DNA from: Cymodocea nodosa
Taxonomy: Eukaryota > Streptophyta > Magnoliopsida > Alismatales > Cymodoceaceae
Assembly (NCBI GenBank): GCA_036874045.1
Contig: JAZBRI010000010.1
Span: 3,120,001 to 3,184,000 of the forward strand
Direction of reading: 5' to 3'
DNA length: 64,000 nucleotides
Notes under the pieces: generated by a model
Told to the model about the DNA's origin: nothing
The model's input: the letters and a program-made list of their open reading frames with translations, nothing else
Database searches by the model: none
Part shown: piece by piece, positions 12,227-24,226 of the stretch
Layout: every line of letters starts with the position of its first letter
Position numbering within the stretch: position 1 is the stretch's first letter
Made by a program: the position numbers and the translations under genes

Positions 12227-13210
12227 TGTGTTTGGGCTTGTTAATTTCCGTTTGTAACTTAGTTAATTTATCTTTATGCTTATCAGTAATTCCTTTTTAG
12301 AAGTCAACAAACAATCTTTCACACAAATTAAATATTAATTCCAATTTGTATTTTAACTACAAGTGCACAATGTACATTGTATTTGTGTGCAAGTACAAGT
12401 TGATCCCATAGAGAATTAAGGTAGAACTATGTACTATTCCATTTTTAATGTTGAAATTTATATATTCAATAAGCACTCCTTTGAGTTATAGCTAACTCAA
12501 TGGACTAACTTCGTGGAATTGAAGTAACTCAAGGAAGCTATCTATCTAGTTTAATACTACTATTTATAGAGGAATTCAGTCAACCATTGGGTGGTTCCAC
12601 AGATTGTAAGTAACATCAATTAAGCTCTATAATGCTAGTTAATATTAGATTTATCATTCAACAACACTAACATTCAAATATTTCAAATAGTAACCATTAA
12701 AATCTTTAAGTATCAGGAATGATTCAATTTAGTAAACTGTAAAACTATTTTCTATTTTCTAAATTAAACAAACATGAAACATTCAAAACTCTGACAATGA
12801 TAACATCAATCACAATACAAAACAAACAATACAACACTCAAATACTAACTATAAACACAGATAAGTTATTTGTTTGATATAATCGTAGAAATGGGAGAAA
12901 GGTGAAATGTAAAAAATAATCACTATCGATAGTAAAGAAAAACCTCCATCACTACATGCGACGCGATTACACCACTGAAAACTTAATCACTTACAATTCT
13001 ACCTCCTCTCCCTATAGAATCACGAGTCCAAAATTGCAAGATGATCTCCTCTTCTGCATATTGGCATCAACCCGAAACCAAGGCTAGAAGCTTTACGATC
13101 TCTTGAGATATGAGTCAGTGCTTGGTGAAAACAACTTCCCTTCCCGCGACGTGATCACTCCTTACAGTGGTTGTTTGCTTGGCTAGCATGACACTAGAAA
13201 ACTTGTTTGG
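12227..13210 (-). repeat. gypsy LTR fragment (3' part)
   Basis: Reverse complement of roughly the second half of the gypsy LTR at 37200-39117. It shares the TATAGAATCRCGAGT, CATCAACCCGAA and TGTATTTTAACT blocks. Its outer edge TGTGTTTGGG (minus: CCCAAACACA) marks the LTR end inserted into the copia gag at 12227. Confidence 0.7.
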
Positions 13211-13228
13211 ATCTCCAGCAACGCACCA
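13211..13228 (-). other. gypsy primer-site-like sequence, tRNA-Asp type
   Basis: On the minus strand an LTR end is followed by TGGTGCGTTGCTGGAGAT, a one-base-short, decayed version of the Athila-type site TGGCGCCGTTGCCGGGGAT. The leader that should follow is replaced by another LTR piece. Confidence 0.5.
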
Positions 13229-14612
13229 GAAAAACTTGGATTTGTTAACTTCTGTTTTTACTTAGTTAATTTATCTTTATGCCTATTCTTCTTCTTTTTA
13301 TATAGAAGTAAACAAACAACCTTTAATACAAGTTAGATATTAATTCTAATTTGTATTTTAACTGCAATTGCATAGTGTATATTGTATTAGTGTGAAAGTA
13401 CAGGTCGATCCTACAGGGAATTGCTTAAGAATTGAGAACTGTTCCATTTTTAACAATCAAATTTATATATTCAATAAGCTCTTCGTTGAATTACAGTTAA
13501 CTCAATAGACAAAGTTCGTTGAGTTATGGCTAACTCAATGGACTAACCTTGTGGACTTAAGTTAACTCCATGAGCCTACATTTCCTATTTAATACTACTA
13601 TTTATAGAGGAATTTGGCCAACCATTGGGCAGTTCCACATATTGTAAATAACATCAATTAAGCTCTTTAATGTTAGTAAACACTAGATTTATCATTAGGC
13701 AATACTAACATTCAGATAATTCAAACAGTAACCATTAAAATTTTTAAGTCTTTTGAACGAACAAATTTCAGTAAACTGTAAAATTAAAACAAACATAAAA
13801 TCATCACAACACTGACAAAGATAACATTAATCACGATATAACACAAATAGTACAACACTCAAATACAAAATACAAACATAGATAAGTTGTTTTTGGTATT
13901 TTTGTTTTAATATGAACATGGAAATGGGTGAAAGGTGAAATGTAAAGTAATCTCAGTCGATAGTAAATACTTTCGTCACTACATACGACGTGATTACACC
14001 ATTGAAAATTAAACCACTTACAATTCTGTCACCTCTCCCTATAGAATCGCGAGTCTAGAATTGCAAGATAATCTCCTCTTCATCATACAAGCATCAACCC
14101 GAAGCCAAGGCTAAAAGCTTTACGATCTCTTGAGATATGATTCGGTGCTTGGTGAAAATAGCTTCCCTTCCTGTGACGCGATCACTCCTCATAGTGGTTG
14201 TCAGGCACTGCGTTTGGCTCGGAATCGACCCAACATGTGCATTAATTCATGTAACTCAATGCGTACAGTTATGCTAACTTAACGAGTTAAACATGTGCAT
14301 CTCACGTGATATACTAAAGCATTTAAATTCAACATGTGCATAAATTTAACTATCCGATGCTCAAGTGCATTTCAGATACTTACAAACTTAATTCACCAAT
14401 ATATAACTTAAGTAAATCTACCAGATCTCGACACATGTCATCAGTAGTTTAATAATAAAAGAAACATTTCAGAGACTTACAGGTCTAACTATTCGATGCT
14501 CAGATGCAATTTCGGATAGTTATAGATAACTCACCGAAAGTTCACTTAAGTCATGCATTATGGTTTCGACACGTGTACTTTAGGAAATAATAAAATATTC
14601 TTTTAAAAAATA
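13229..14612 (-). repeat. gypsy LTR, internally deleted
   Basis: Minus-strand gypsy LTR. 13229-14236 matches the distal half; near 14237 (GACCCAAC/ATGTGC) it jumps to the proximal U3 part, which runs to about 14612. It keeps an inverted repeat around 14488-14525 (TAACTATTCGA and TCGGATAGTTA). The first ~280 bp of the LTR are missing. Confidence 0.6.
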
Positions 14613-14953
14613 ATAATTTTCCATATTTAAAAATTATTCGGTCAAACTATTATATTCCTCGGTTGAACTGAAATTAAATATTTTCTTTCTTTCCTCATTT
14701 TTTTTTATCGGTTGAATCGATACTATACTTCTGTAAAATCGACATTTTTACTTAATAATATATAGATTTTTTTATGTTTTTATGTTTCGGTCAGACTAAT
14801 GGATCTTGTCGGTTGAACTGCAACGATATTTTTTTTTTTTTTTTTATGCTTCGATAAAACCGATAACTCCTTTCGGTTTAATCGTAACTATGTTTAAATA
14901 AATATTTTTTATTTTTTTATTTTTTTTATATAGTAAAATAAAATGATTTATTA
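14613..14953 (-). other. gypsy 3' untranslated region with CGGTT/AACCG words
   Basis: Non-coding stretch after the Gy1 pol stop. It has several degenerate copies of TCGGTTNAACCGA and long T runs. The matching part of Gy2 is 43868-44235, where the palindromes are better kept. Confidence 0.5.
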
Positions 14954-17515
14954 CTAAGTAAAGCTCGAGTAGTCCTCTACTCTTACTTCTTCTATAATTC
15001 CAAATGAACTTTTTGATATCTTCAAAATAGGTCTAAGTCTTTGTCCATTTACTTTAAATATGTTCTGATTTTTAGGATTTTCAATTTTAATAGCTCCATA
15101 GGGAAAAATATTTCCAACTATATAAGGTCCTACCCATCTAGATCTTAATTTTCCTATATGGTTATGAAGTCTAGTCATATAAAGATATACTTCTTGTCCT
15201 ATTTCAAAAGTTTTTGGAATAATTTTCTTATCATGCTAGAACTTCATTTTCTCTTACAGTTTTCGAATAAGCTTCATTCCTAAACTCTTCTAATTCAATA
15301 AATTGTAATTTCCTATTTTTAGCAACTTGATTCAAATTAGTGTTCAGAGTTTTTAATGCCCAATAAGCTTTATGTTCAATTTCAGCTGGTAAATGACAAC
15401 TTTTTCCATATACCAGCCTAAAAGGTGACATACCTAAGCTTGTCTTATAAGTAGTTCTATAAGCCCAAAGTGCATCTATCAATCTATTAGCCCAATCTGT
15501 TCTAGTAGGATTCACTACTTTTTCTAAGATTAACTTAACTTGTTTGTTTGCACTTTCTACTTGTCCACTGGTTTGCGGATGATATGATGTTGCAATTTTG
15601 TGGTTTACTCCATATTTCTTCATTAAGGCTTCAAAACTTCTATTATAGAAATGAGTTCCTCTATCACTGATAATAGCTTTAGGTATTCCAAATTTGGCAA
15701 TTATATTGGTTCTTATAAAATGTATTACCACTTTGTTGTTATTAGTTCTTGTAGGAATAGCTTCTATCCATTTAAATACATAATCCACCCCCAACAATAT
15801 GTAATTAAATTGATTAGACATAGGAAATGGACCCATAAAGTCTATTCCCCACACATCAAAGATTTCAACCTCAACAATAGGATTAAGAGGCATCATATTC
15901 CTCTTTGATATTCTTCCTATTTGTTGACATTTTAAACAACTTAAGCAGTATTTATGAGCATCTTTGAATAGTGTTGGCCAATACAATCCACATTGCAAAA
16001 TTTTGGCAGTAGTTTTCCCTGAACCAAAATACCCTCCACATGCTTGGTCATGGCAAAAAGACAATATGCTCTAATATTTAGTTTTTGGAACACACCTCCT
16101 TAAAACCAAATCAGGACATTTCTTAAATAAGTATGGGTCTTCCCAATAGTAATATTTTACTTTTGAAAAGAACAATTTCTTATCCTATCTATTCCAATCT
16201 TTAGGTGTTAAATCAGTAACTAAGTAATTTACTATGTCTGCATACCAAGGCATTGTTTTGATGGTCATTAGCTGTTCATTAGGAAAATTATCCTTAATTT
16301 TAATATTTGATTTTTCTATTTGTAATCTATATAAATGATTTGCTACTACATTCTCACAACCTTTTTTATCTTTAATTTCTATATCAAATTCTTGTAATAA
16401 CAATATCCATCGGATCAATCTAGGTTTAGTCTCTTTCTTTGCTGTAAGGTGTTTTAAAGCTGAATGATCCATGTATATTGTCACTTTAGCTCCAATCAGG
16501 TATGATCTAAACTTTTCTAAGGCAAACACAATGGCTAACAACTCTTTTTTAGTAGTTGTGTAATTAACTTGAGCATCATTTAAAGTTTTGTTTGCATAAT
16601 GAATCACTCTAGGAGATTTTCCTATCTTCTGTCCGAACACTGCTCCTACAGCAAAATCAGATGCATCGCACATTAATTCAAATGGATGGCTCCAATCAGG
16701 TGCTTGTATTATAGGAGTTGAAATTAAGCTAGTTTTAAGCTTGAAAAATGCTTCTTTGCAATTTTTATCACAGTTAAATGGGACATCTTTTAATAGATTA
16801 GTTAAAGGTCTAACTATTTTGCTAAAATCTTTAATAAATCTTCTATAAAATCCAGCATGTCCTAGAAATGATCTAATATCTTTTATTGATTTAGGTTCTG
16901 GTAGATTAGAAATTACTTCTATTTTAGCTTTATCTACTTCCAACCCTTTTTTTGAAACATGTCCCAAGACGATTCCTTGATTAATCATGAAGTGACATTT
17001 TTCCCAATTTAGAACCAGATTTTTTTCCACAGTGTTTTAATACTTGGTCTAAATTTTTTAAACACACTTCATATGAAGTTCCATAAATAGTATAATCATC
17101 TATGAATATTTTTAGAAAGTCTTCAATCATTCTAGTGAATATGCCCTGCATACACCTTTGAAAGGTGGCCGGTGCATTACATAATCCGAATGGCATTCTC
17201 TTAAAAGCATAAGTTCCATTAGGACAAGTGAAAGTTGTTTTCTCTTGATCCTCTAATGCTACTAGAACTTGGTTATATCTTGAATACCCGTCTAGGAAAC
17301 AAAAATATTCTTGCCCTACTAATTTCTCTAGCATTTGATCTATAAAAGGTAAGAGAAAATGATCTTTCCTAGTTAGAGCATTCAGCTTTCTATAGTCTAT
17401 ACACACTCTCTAGCCTGATTGAATTCTAGTAGGTATCAAGTCCTGACTTTCATTCCTAATTACTGTTAATCTTGATTTCTTGGGAACTACATGGCTTGGA
17501 CTAACTCATGAGCTG
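14954..17515 (-). pseudogene. pol: Ty3/gypsy (Athila-like) pol, Gy1
   Basis: Minus-strand relic covering, from the right, reverse transcriptase (VCIDYRKLN region, MPFGLCNAPATFQRC, catalytic FIDD near 17110), RNase H ([22 protein letters not shown]), integrase zinc region (about 15950-16060), DDE core ([26 protein letters not shown]) and the integrase C-terminus with GPY-type RWVGPYIV (14954-15178). It lacks gag, protease and the start of reverse transcriptase, cut at 17515 where a piece of gypsy LTR begins. A two-base loss near 17020 shifts the frame, a stop separates RNase H from integrase (near 16065-16185), and a frame change near 15235 separates the integrase C-terminus. Confidence 0.92.
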
Positions 17516-17728
17516 TTAGAATACTAAAGAATTAAAAACCAGCAACTTATCGATAGTTCAGAAATGTATTAAATTAATGCTAATTCCTTGAAATTATGTA
17601 GATTTTTTCATTAAAGCATATAATAGTGTAATTATAACATAATGGCTTAATTTTCATATGATAAGCTAAATATTATGCAATTAACCATCATTTAACCATT
17701 AATATTATGCACTTTTTCATTCTAAACA
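17516..17728 (-). repeat. gypsy LTR first ~210 bp
   Basis: Matches 18680-18892 closely. It ends at ...CATTCTAAACA (17728), the reverse complement of the LTR start TGTTTAGAATG. It is joined directly to truncated pol, so about 5 kb of Gy1 (rest of LTR, leader, gag, protease) is missing at 17515/17516. Confidence 0.75.
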
Positions 17729-18892
17729 ATCGCGAACCAAGAATTGTAAGATGATCTCCTCTTCAGCATATTAACATCAACCCGAAACCAAGGTTAAAAG
17801 CTTTATGATCTCCTAAGATATGAGTCAGTACTTAGTGAAAATGGCTTCCCTTCCTATGATGCGATCACTCTTCACAATGGTTGTCAGTCATCGTGTTTGG
17901 CTTAGAATCGACCCAACTTCCAGAAAGTATCCTCATAGACCTCTGATGGTTGGTGTTTTAGTGGTGGTGTGGAGCTTCGGGGAACTTCTGACACTTCCTG
18001 CAGTTAGTGTAGTTCTCCACCTCTCTCCCACACTTTTTCTTCGTCTTTCTCCTCTTCTTTTATATTTCTTTCAGTAGTAACTACTTCTGCTTAAATGATC
18101 GGTTGGATTTCCTTAATTCATATCAATGATGGTGAGTTCTTCTTCATTTCATGAGTAAATTCCTGCATGATACATGCAATCGTGGTTTTCCCTCGAATTT
18201 CTTATTTCTACAACTACTACAGTGGCATGTTAGAAAATAAATGGTTTGTGGAGTTAGTATAACTCAATGGACTTACTTCTTTGACTTAACTATAAAACAT
18301 GTGCAATAAAGAAATAACTTATAAGCTTATAATACTAACACAATGCGTTACCTTAGAGTATATTCAAGTAACTCAATGCATATAGTTATGCTAACTTAAT
18401 GAGTTATACATGTGCAACTCACATGACATAATAAAATATTTAAATTCAACACGTGCATAATTCTAACTTAACGAGTTCAGATATTTTGGATACTTACAAA
18501 CCTAACTATCCGATGCTCAGACACATTTTTGATAGTTAACAGATAACTTACCAAACATTCACTTAAGTCATGCATTAAGGTTTCAATACGTGTACTCCAA
18601 GAAATAATAAAATATTCTTTAAGTGTTTAAAACATAACTGTTTGGTACATGCAATATAACTCTTTGAAATAACAAACAATTCAGATACTTAAGAATTAAA
18701 AACCTGTAATTCATCGACAATTCAGAAATGTACTTAATTAACACTAATTCCCTGAAATTATGTAGATTCTTTCATTAAAGCATATAATAGTGCAATTATA
18801 ACATAATGACTTAATTCTCATATGATAAGCTAAATATTATGCAATTAACCATCATTTAACCATTAATATTATGCACTTTTTCATTCTAAATA
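17729..18892 (-). repeat. gypsy LTR, proximal ~1.1 kb
   Basis: Minus-strand LTR that received the Gy1 insertion at 17728/17729. It runs from an internal TCGCGAACC block to its start at 18892 (CATTCTAAATA, with the terminal TG changed). It contains CACGTG-derived motifs and the CCGATGCTCAGA inverted-repeat region. Confidence 0.7.
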
Positions 18893-20100
18893 CTTCTCCC
18901 ATACTTAACTTTTGCTAGTCCCTTAGCAAACTACTAAGATCTAATTAGTTGGTCTTTCTAAAGTGTTAGAATTAATTCTTCATTTTTTCTTCAAAATATA
19001 TATATTAGATTAATATAAAGATATTCTGTATTTTTTAGTAATCTATTTTAACATTATTTTCTCCTCTCCAACCTACAAATATATTTAAACATATGTAAAT
19101 TACAAACAAAATATAGTAGCATCACATAGGTGGTAATTATATTATCATTTTTTTTCTTTTCAAACATCTATTAACCTGAATTTTCCAATATGATTTTTAG
19201 AATAAATTTCAACTACATACAAATCAAAACACAATTCAACTGTCAAAAGATATCTGAAACAAGAAGAATAATGAATTGTATCTCAAATAAACAACTTCAA
19301 AAGTCTAATCTAGATTCATACTTCAGTAATCTTAGATAACAGAAAATATACTTGATTTAAAAGATATCTATTTTTTCACAAAACACTTTTATCTTTTCAG
19401 AATAGTATATGCACATTTTTACTTTAAAAGTTAATTTGAAAAGCTTAAATCATACAAAAGCTTTCTAATGTACCCATGTATCAAGCTTTCAATCAACAAT
19501 CCCAGATCTGATCAGGATCTTAGGCTGCTAGATTTAAAAAGTCCTTTTTCAAGTCAACAATCCTTACATACCTATCTACTCAAGTACAAAAGGCTCATGA
19601 TCAAACAAATCAATAAACTCTCAAAGTTTTTCTCTTTTTTTCCTCTTTTTTTCTTTTCAACACAATATATATATGTATTTAATTAATATAGATGCAATAA
19701 AACACTAATTTCATATAATCCTACTTTTATAATTTATTGAAAATATAAATCCATATCAATAAGCTCATACTTTTTCTATAGTTTAATAAGATTTACACAT
19801 AAATCATTCTACAAGTTTAATCAATCAAATTAAATGTATCCTTGATCATATGCATTTCATTTAATCCAAAAATCAACATTTCAGCTCTTTAAGGATTTCA
19901 GATAATTTACTGAGTTTCAGTTAAGCATTTTGATTTCTTTTTAAATTGTGAAACTCTTAAACTCATAAAATTCAGCAAAAACATAAGATACTATATCTAG
20001 ATTTGTATTAATAGTAAAATTTTGTAGCATCTTATATAAGATTCTAAATATAACATTCAAGCAATTACAGTTCTTAAAAATTTTTGTAGTTTCAATTATC
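18893..20100 (-). other. gypsy 3' end joined to copia-type spacer
   Basis: 18893-18985, read on minus, is GGGACTAGCAAAAGTTAAG followed by TATGGGAGAAG, the sequence usually found just before the 3' LTR of Athila/Tat gypsy elements (a polypurine tract). From about 18990 to 20070 the sequence is a diverged copia spacer (like 820-1850), with the same AATGTACCCATGTA and TACCTATCTACTCAAGTA blocks. No gene seen. Confidence 0.45.
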
Positions 20101-20670
20101 AAAAAAATTTTCAATTTCTATAGAAATTTGTAGTACAATTTTAGTTCCTCTAATTAACAAAATTACTTGGATTTTAATCTAATTACCACCCCCCCATACC
20201 TACATTTTGCATTGTCCTCAATCTAAAAGATTTTACATTAAATACAATAAATGTTAGTAGGCATGAATATTGTTTCGTTGACTTAGCACCTAACTCAAGG
20301 AACTTAATTTGTTGAGTTAATGAATAACTCCACGAATTGAGTTTGAATGTAAATTTAGGATAAGAAATCAATTACATACCTTGTTCTTTTGTATCTCCTT
20401 CAATATTTTCTGACTTTTGATTCTAAAAAACTTTTCATTCACACATAAAAGTAGAATATATAACAAAATAACATTTAACAACAAAACATAAATTATTAAA
20501 TTAGTGTCTTGTGTGGAACTCAAGCTCCTATGCCTTTAGTGGCTCACAAGCAATCTAGTTGGTTTCCCATAACAGATACCAACAAATTGGATTGATATTT
20601 TTCTTTTCTTTTCTTTTTTTTTTAAAATAAATGTGAAGTACACACAACATTAAAAATACAAAATCATAGT
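20101..20670 (-). other. second gypsy 3'-end relic and unassigned sequence
   Basis: Minus strand at 20188-20225 reads GAGGACAATGCAAAATG then GTAGGTATGGGGGGG, the polypurine-type end of an Athila-like element. 20250-20350 has AACTCAAG/GTTGAGTTA words. The rest (20440-20670) is unassigned, with a T-rich tract near 20600-20620. No gene seen. Confidence 0.35.
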
Positions 20671-21252
20671 TTAAGAACATGATTGAAAAGTAATGACAAA
20701 TGGAATAAACGTGTCAGTCCAAGCAAACTTTTTAAGCATAATTCTTCTTGCTATTAATTCTATTTCAATGTAGTATGCTTTCTTTTTTAACTTGTAAACT
20801 TGCAGTATGTTATCAATACTAAATATAAGTGTATTACCATTAATGAATTGAAATGCAGAAAGGGATCCTCTTATGTTCCAAGATAATGTAGTTGTTTCTA
20901 TTTCTACATATATTTCAATATATTCCTCTTCCCACTTCCATTCATTTAGGTCTTTCATAATCCATATTTGAAATTTCATCAATTCATCCCACCATCTTAT
21001 CAAACATAAAGTAGGATCATCATGTTCATTATACTATACTCTTAATTGAATTTTATCATGTTCTACAGATGGTGGTTTAGCTATATCACTAGGTATAGGC
21101 AATATTTCTATAAAGTCATCATCATAACTATCTATGCTTACTATGTATAAATCAGATCTAAATGCAACTAATATATCTATGACTAAATATATATATCCAT
21201 CAAGTATGACATGTATGTTGTTAATTAATGCTTTTTGTCCTAGATATATCAT
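20671..21252 (-). pseudogene. possible F-box-associated domain gene relic
   Basis: One minus-strand frame of 194 codons broken by a single TAG at about 21034, with an open stretch upstream after another TAG near 21265. The order of motifs resembles the F-box-associated (FBA) beta-propeller domain of plant F-box proteins: a hydrophobic VILDGYIYLV-like strand, ILVAF, FIEILPIPSD, a Leu/Cys-rich strand (PTLCLIRWW), then IWIMKDLNEWKWEEEY and a late FSIDNILQVYKLKKK strand. No F-box itself is seen. It matches none of the transposon parts nearby and may be a host gene remnant or a captured fragment. Recognition is by pattern only. Confidence 0.4.
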
Positions 21253-21472
21253 AGTGTTTTCAGTCTAAGATCTATTTAGAAAATTATACACACTTAAACA
21301 TAAATCCTCATCCCAATTTCCTATTGGTCTCCAGTAATACAATTTTTCAGGATGATCGTAATGCAGCTTGTACTCTCAATTAGTAGTTGAACTTTGACTT
21401 CATGTTCAACATGTTCATCTACTTAATCTATAAACCATAATCCACGTACTAATTTTAAATTCAAATTATCCA

Positions 21473-21566
21473 TGATTTCTACTATCATTTTGAATTTCCG
21501 CTATATCCACTATCATTTTGAAATTTCTACTTTCTCCACTATCATTTTGAATTTCCACGATTTCCA
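21473..21566. repeat. ~30-bp tandem repeat, three copies
   Basis: ACTATCATTTTGAATTTC-type units recur three times (starting near 21481, 21509 and 21538), joined by TCYRCYATNTC linkers. In one minus frame this reads as a repeated EIQNDS-like peptide just upstream of the F-box-like relic. Confidence 0.65.
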
Positions 21567-21599
21567 CTTGTAGATTTACTAAAATTTTATCTTCTTGGA

Positions 21600-22103
21600 G
21601 ATTTGTAGAATATCTTTTAAGTCATCACTTTAGTTGAACACTTATCCTTTAAGTCCTATAAAAACTCGAACACTTATCTATAACTCTTCGAGTTTTTGCA
21701 CCTGCAAAACACGTGACTGAATAAAGAAAACTTATCTATTCGTTAGTCATTTTATAAAACTCGAATAGTTATCTATCCATGCGTATAAAAACTCGAATAG
21801 TTAACTAACTCTTCGATTTTCATTACCAAACGTACATGAAAAACACGTGACAACTTAAAACATTAAAAACACACATGTAGATAACTTAACTATACAAGTT
21901 TTTAACATAACTCTTCAACTAAATCGAAATGTTAACTATCCAAAAGTTTAACTATTCGAAAATCTAACTATCCAAAATTTTAAAGGAAACTTTTCGATAA
22001 CTTATCAACATTTATTTACGTGATTATTATACTTAGAAAATATTATTTAAACTTATTTAAAAACGTTAATAAAGCATTTATCATAAAAACAAAATTCCTA
22101 ACA
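21600..22103 (-). repeat. 3' LTR end of a family-B copia element
   Basis: Ends at 22103 with ...TTCCTAACA (minus start TGTTAGGAATTTTG) next to a polypurine tract, as in family A, but the sequence differs. It carries repeated AACTCGAATAGTTAAC words and two CACGTG motifs (near 21706 and 21846). The other LTR edge cannot be placed; 21600 is approximate. Confidence 0.55.
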
Positions 22104-22122
22104 ATCTCCCCCTTTTTGATGA
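22104..22122 (-). other. polypurine tract, family-B copia
   Basis: Minus strand CATCAAAAAGGGGGAGAT directly before the LTR start at 22103, the same tract as in family A. Confidence 0.75.
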
Positions 22123-22439
22123 TGTCAAAACCTAATAAGTCAAATAATTTATCTTCTCCCCCTTCTTAGCATTATAAAAAAGTAAATAAAATGTAAGGAA
22201 GAAAAATTTGCTAGGTATATATCATTCAAAAAGAAATTTTTAAACATGCATAACTTTCGTAGATAAGAATAAACTGTTTTAAACAAGAACTGTTTTAAAC
22301 ATGTATATGATCATTAAATGTAGTAAATAGTTTATATAATGCAATTTCTTTACATAAGTAATTTTTGGTAACAAATTACAATGAATAAATCATGCAATAC
22401 ATAATTTGTATAATCACAAGCCTCTTTGTCTTTGGAAAA

Positions 22440-24168
22440 TATTTAGTAGAGTATTTGAAATTTGCCTTGCAATTTCTGTACTTACTCTGTTGATCTAAAT
22501 TAGCTTGTGAAACTTGTGATGGTTGCTGTAAAAATTCTGTATTTATGTCTGTATGTAAATTTGTATGTGTATCTGTATGTATACCTGTATTTGTATCTAT
22601 AGGTTGCTATTCTAAAACTTGTGTCGACTGTTGTTGTTGCTATTGTGACTGAGTTTGCCAATTTTGTTGTTGTTGTTGTTGTTGTCGAATTACAAGTGTA
22701 TCTGCTTCTTGGTATTTTTGTAGTTCTTTGGCAAAGAAAGATCTTGACTTTAATCTTATCTATGGCCAAGGTGTAATATCTATTTGTCTTGCCACAATTC
22801 TTAAAAGTGTATCACCATAAAATAATTTACTCTACAAGTTTAAAATATGATAAACAAAAATATCATACCAGTTCACTTATATATGGTTAATTAATGCATA
22901 TGTAGCATAAAGACAACATCTGCTAACCTCTGCACCATGACCAAACCTCTAAAATAGTGAAGCATGTAGTATTTTTGCAATAAAACGTGTTTGGCCATTT
23001 AAATCATTTAGTAATCTCATTTGATTGTTGGTAGTCGAATCTTTGGCTAAACTTTTAATGTCCCATCCCAATTGATAAACTTGTTTTCTTTCTTATAATT
23101 TAACTCCATTTTTCAGACCAAGTATTTGATAAAGTAATTTTGGAGTTAAATATATTGTATTCTTATATATTTGAAACAAGAATACCTTCTTCCATTGTTA
23201 AGTTTGAGTAGAAACAACTTACAAGTTCTAGTATAACAAGTTGGCCTAGTTGTTGTGGAAGCAGAGTCAACAAGCCTTAAAATTCAAACATTTCTCGTAT
23301 ATGTGTCATCCCTTCAAACTTAATTGGTCTTGAATATAATACTATAAAAGTTTTATATGTTTGAAATTTTTCATAACAGGAGCTATTTCTGAACCATAAT
23401 AATGTATTGTCGTCTAGATTTTGTTCAAGATTAGGTATTTTCCTGTCATGATTTTCTGATCTGGGACTTGTTTCAATATTATTAGCAGCATCTATATTTT
23501 TAGATCTTTCAGAACTGGTGGAATTTCTATCAAAGCTTATAAAAATGTCTGAAATATTTGTTATTGTCGTATCAATAATTTGCTGAGTTTCCTCTGTTTG
23601 ACCTTCATGAAACATATCAGTATCAATAGTCTGTGTACTATTTTGTCTGTTAGTAACATTTATTTCTATAATTGGTCTATACAACAACTGTCTCTATATG
23701 AAAAGAATGTTCTATCTCTGTCTGTGTAACAAAGTCATTTTGTAATTCTGAAATTTCTATAATTGAGACATTAGCAATGTCATATTCTATTTGTAACTAT
23801 GTAGTTTACAGATTATATACATTTACCAACAAATATACTATATACTGTAATAGACATAACCACATGTATAACATGTAGTATAAGCAACTATACCAAAAAT
23901 CAACAATCTTTATCTGAGATACTATAAGAGAAAAAATATCTGTACATTCCTCTTCAGATGAAAAATCTTCAAAATTCATAGACTCAATGTCTATGTCATC
24001 AAAATTGATATCATCTATATATATATCATCAAAATTTCCTATATATTCTCTTTCCATAGGAAAAGAATGTTGGCTTGCAGCATGATGTGAAAAACTATTA
24101 AAAGAGACAATATGCACTAATGTGACACAATACCTTAAAGTGTATGCTTGTAATCTGATATTTGTCAC
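22440..24168 (-). pseudogene. family-B env-like ORF, decayed
   Basis: Minus strand, between the family-B polypurine tract and a family-A LTR. 23277-23410 reads NLDDNTLLWFRNSSCYEKFQ, then YSRPIKFEGM and IREMFEF. It aligns with the start of the domain in the family-A copy (RPIKFKNLMEIRDLFEF). Further left a broken frame continues with FYSNL and LTPKLLYQILGLKN. The C-terminal part (22500-22700) includes a CAA run giving a Gln-rich tail in one frame, as in family A. Upstream, 23806-24168 encodes an acidic repeat and a hydrophobic stretch in another frame. At least one frameshift and many stops are present. Confidence 0.6.
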
Positions 24169-24226
24169 ATTTGCTGGGATTCCTAAAACAAAATCCTATC
24201 CAGCTTGTGCAATGGAACATAGTGTT

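Noticed and set aside
15651-15908. Plus-strand frame opposite the gypsy integrase
   Set aside because: Shadow of the minus-strand integrase core, which has clear catalytic motifs.
17820-18077. 85-codon plus frame in a gypsy LTR, and the similar frames at 37703-38193
   Set aside because: They lie wholly inside LTR sequence shared by all gypsy copies, are not conserved as frames, and have no domain.
20183-20371. 62-codon minus frame near the G tract
   Set aside because: It covers the gypsy polypurine-type end and AACTCAAG words; no protein-like pattern.
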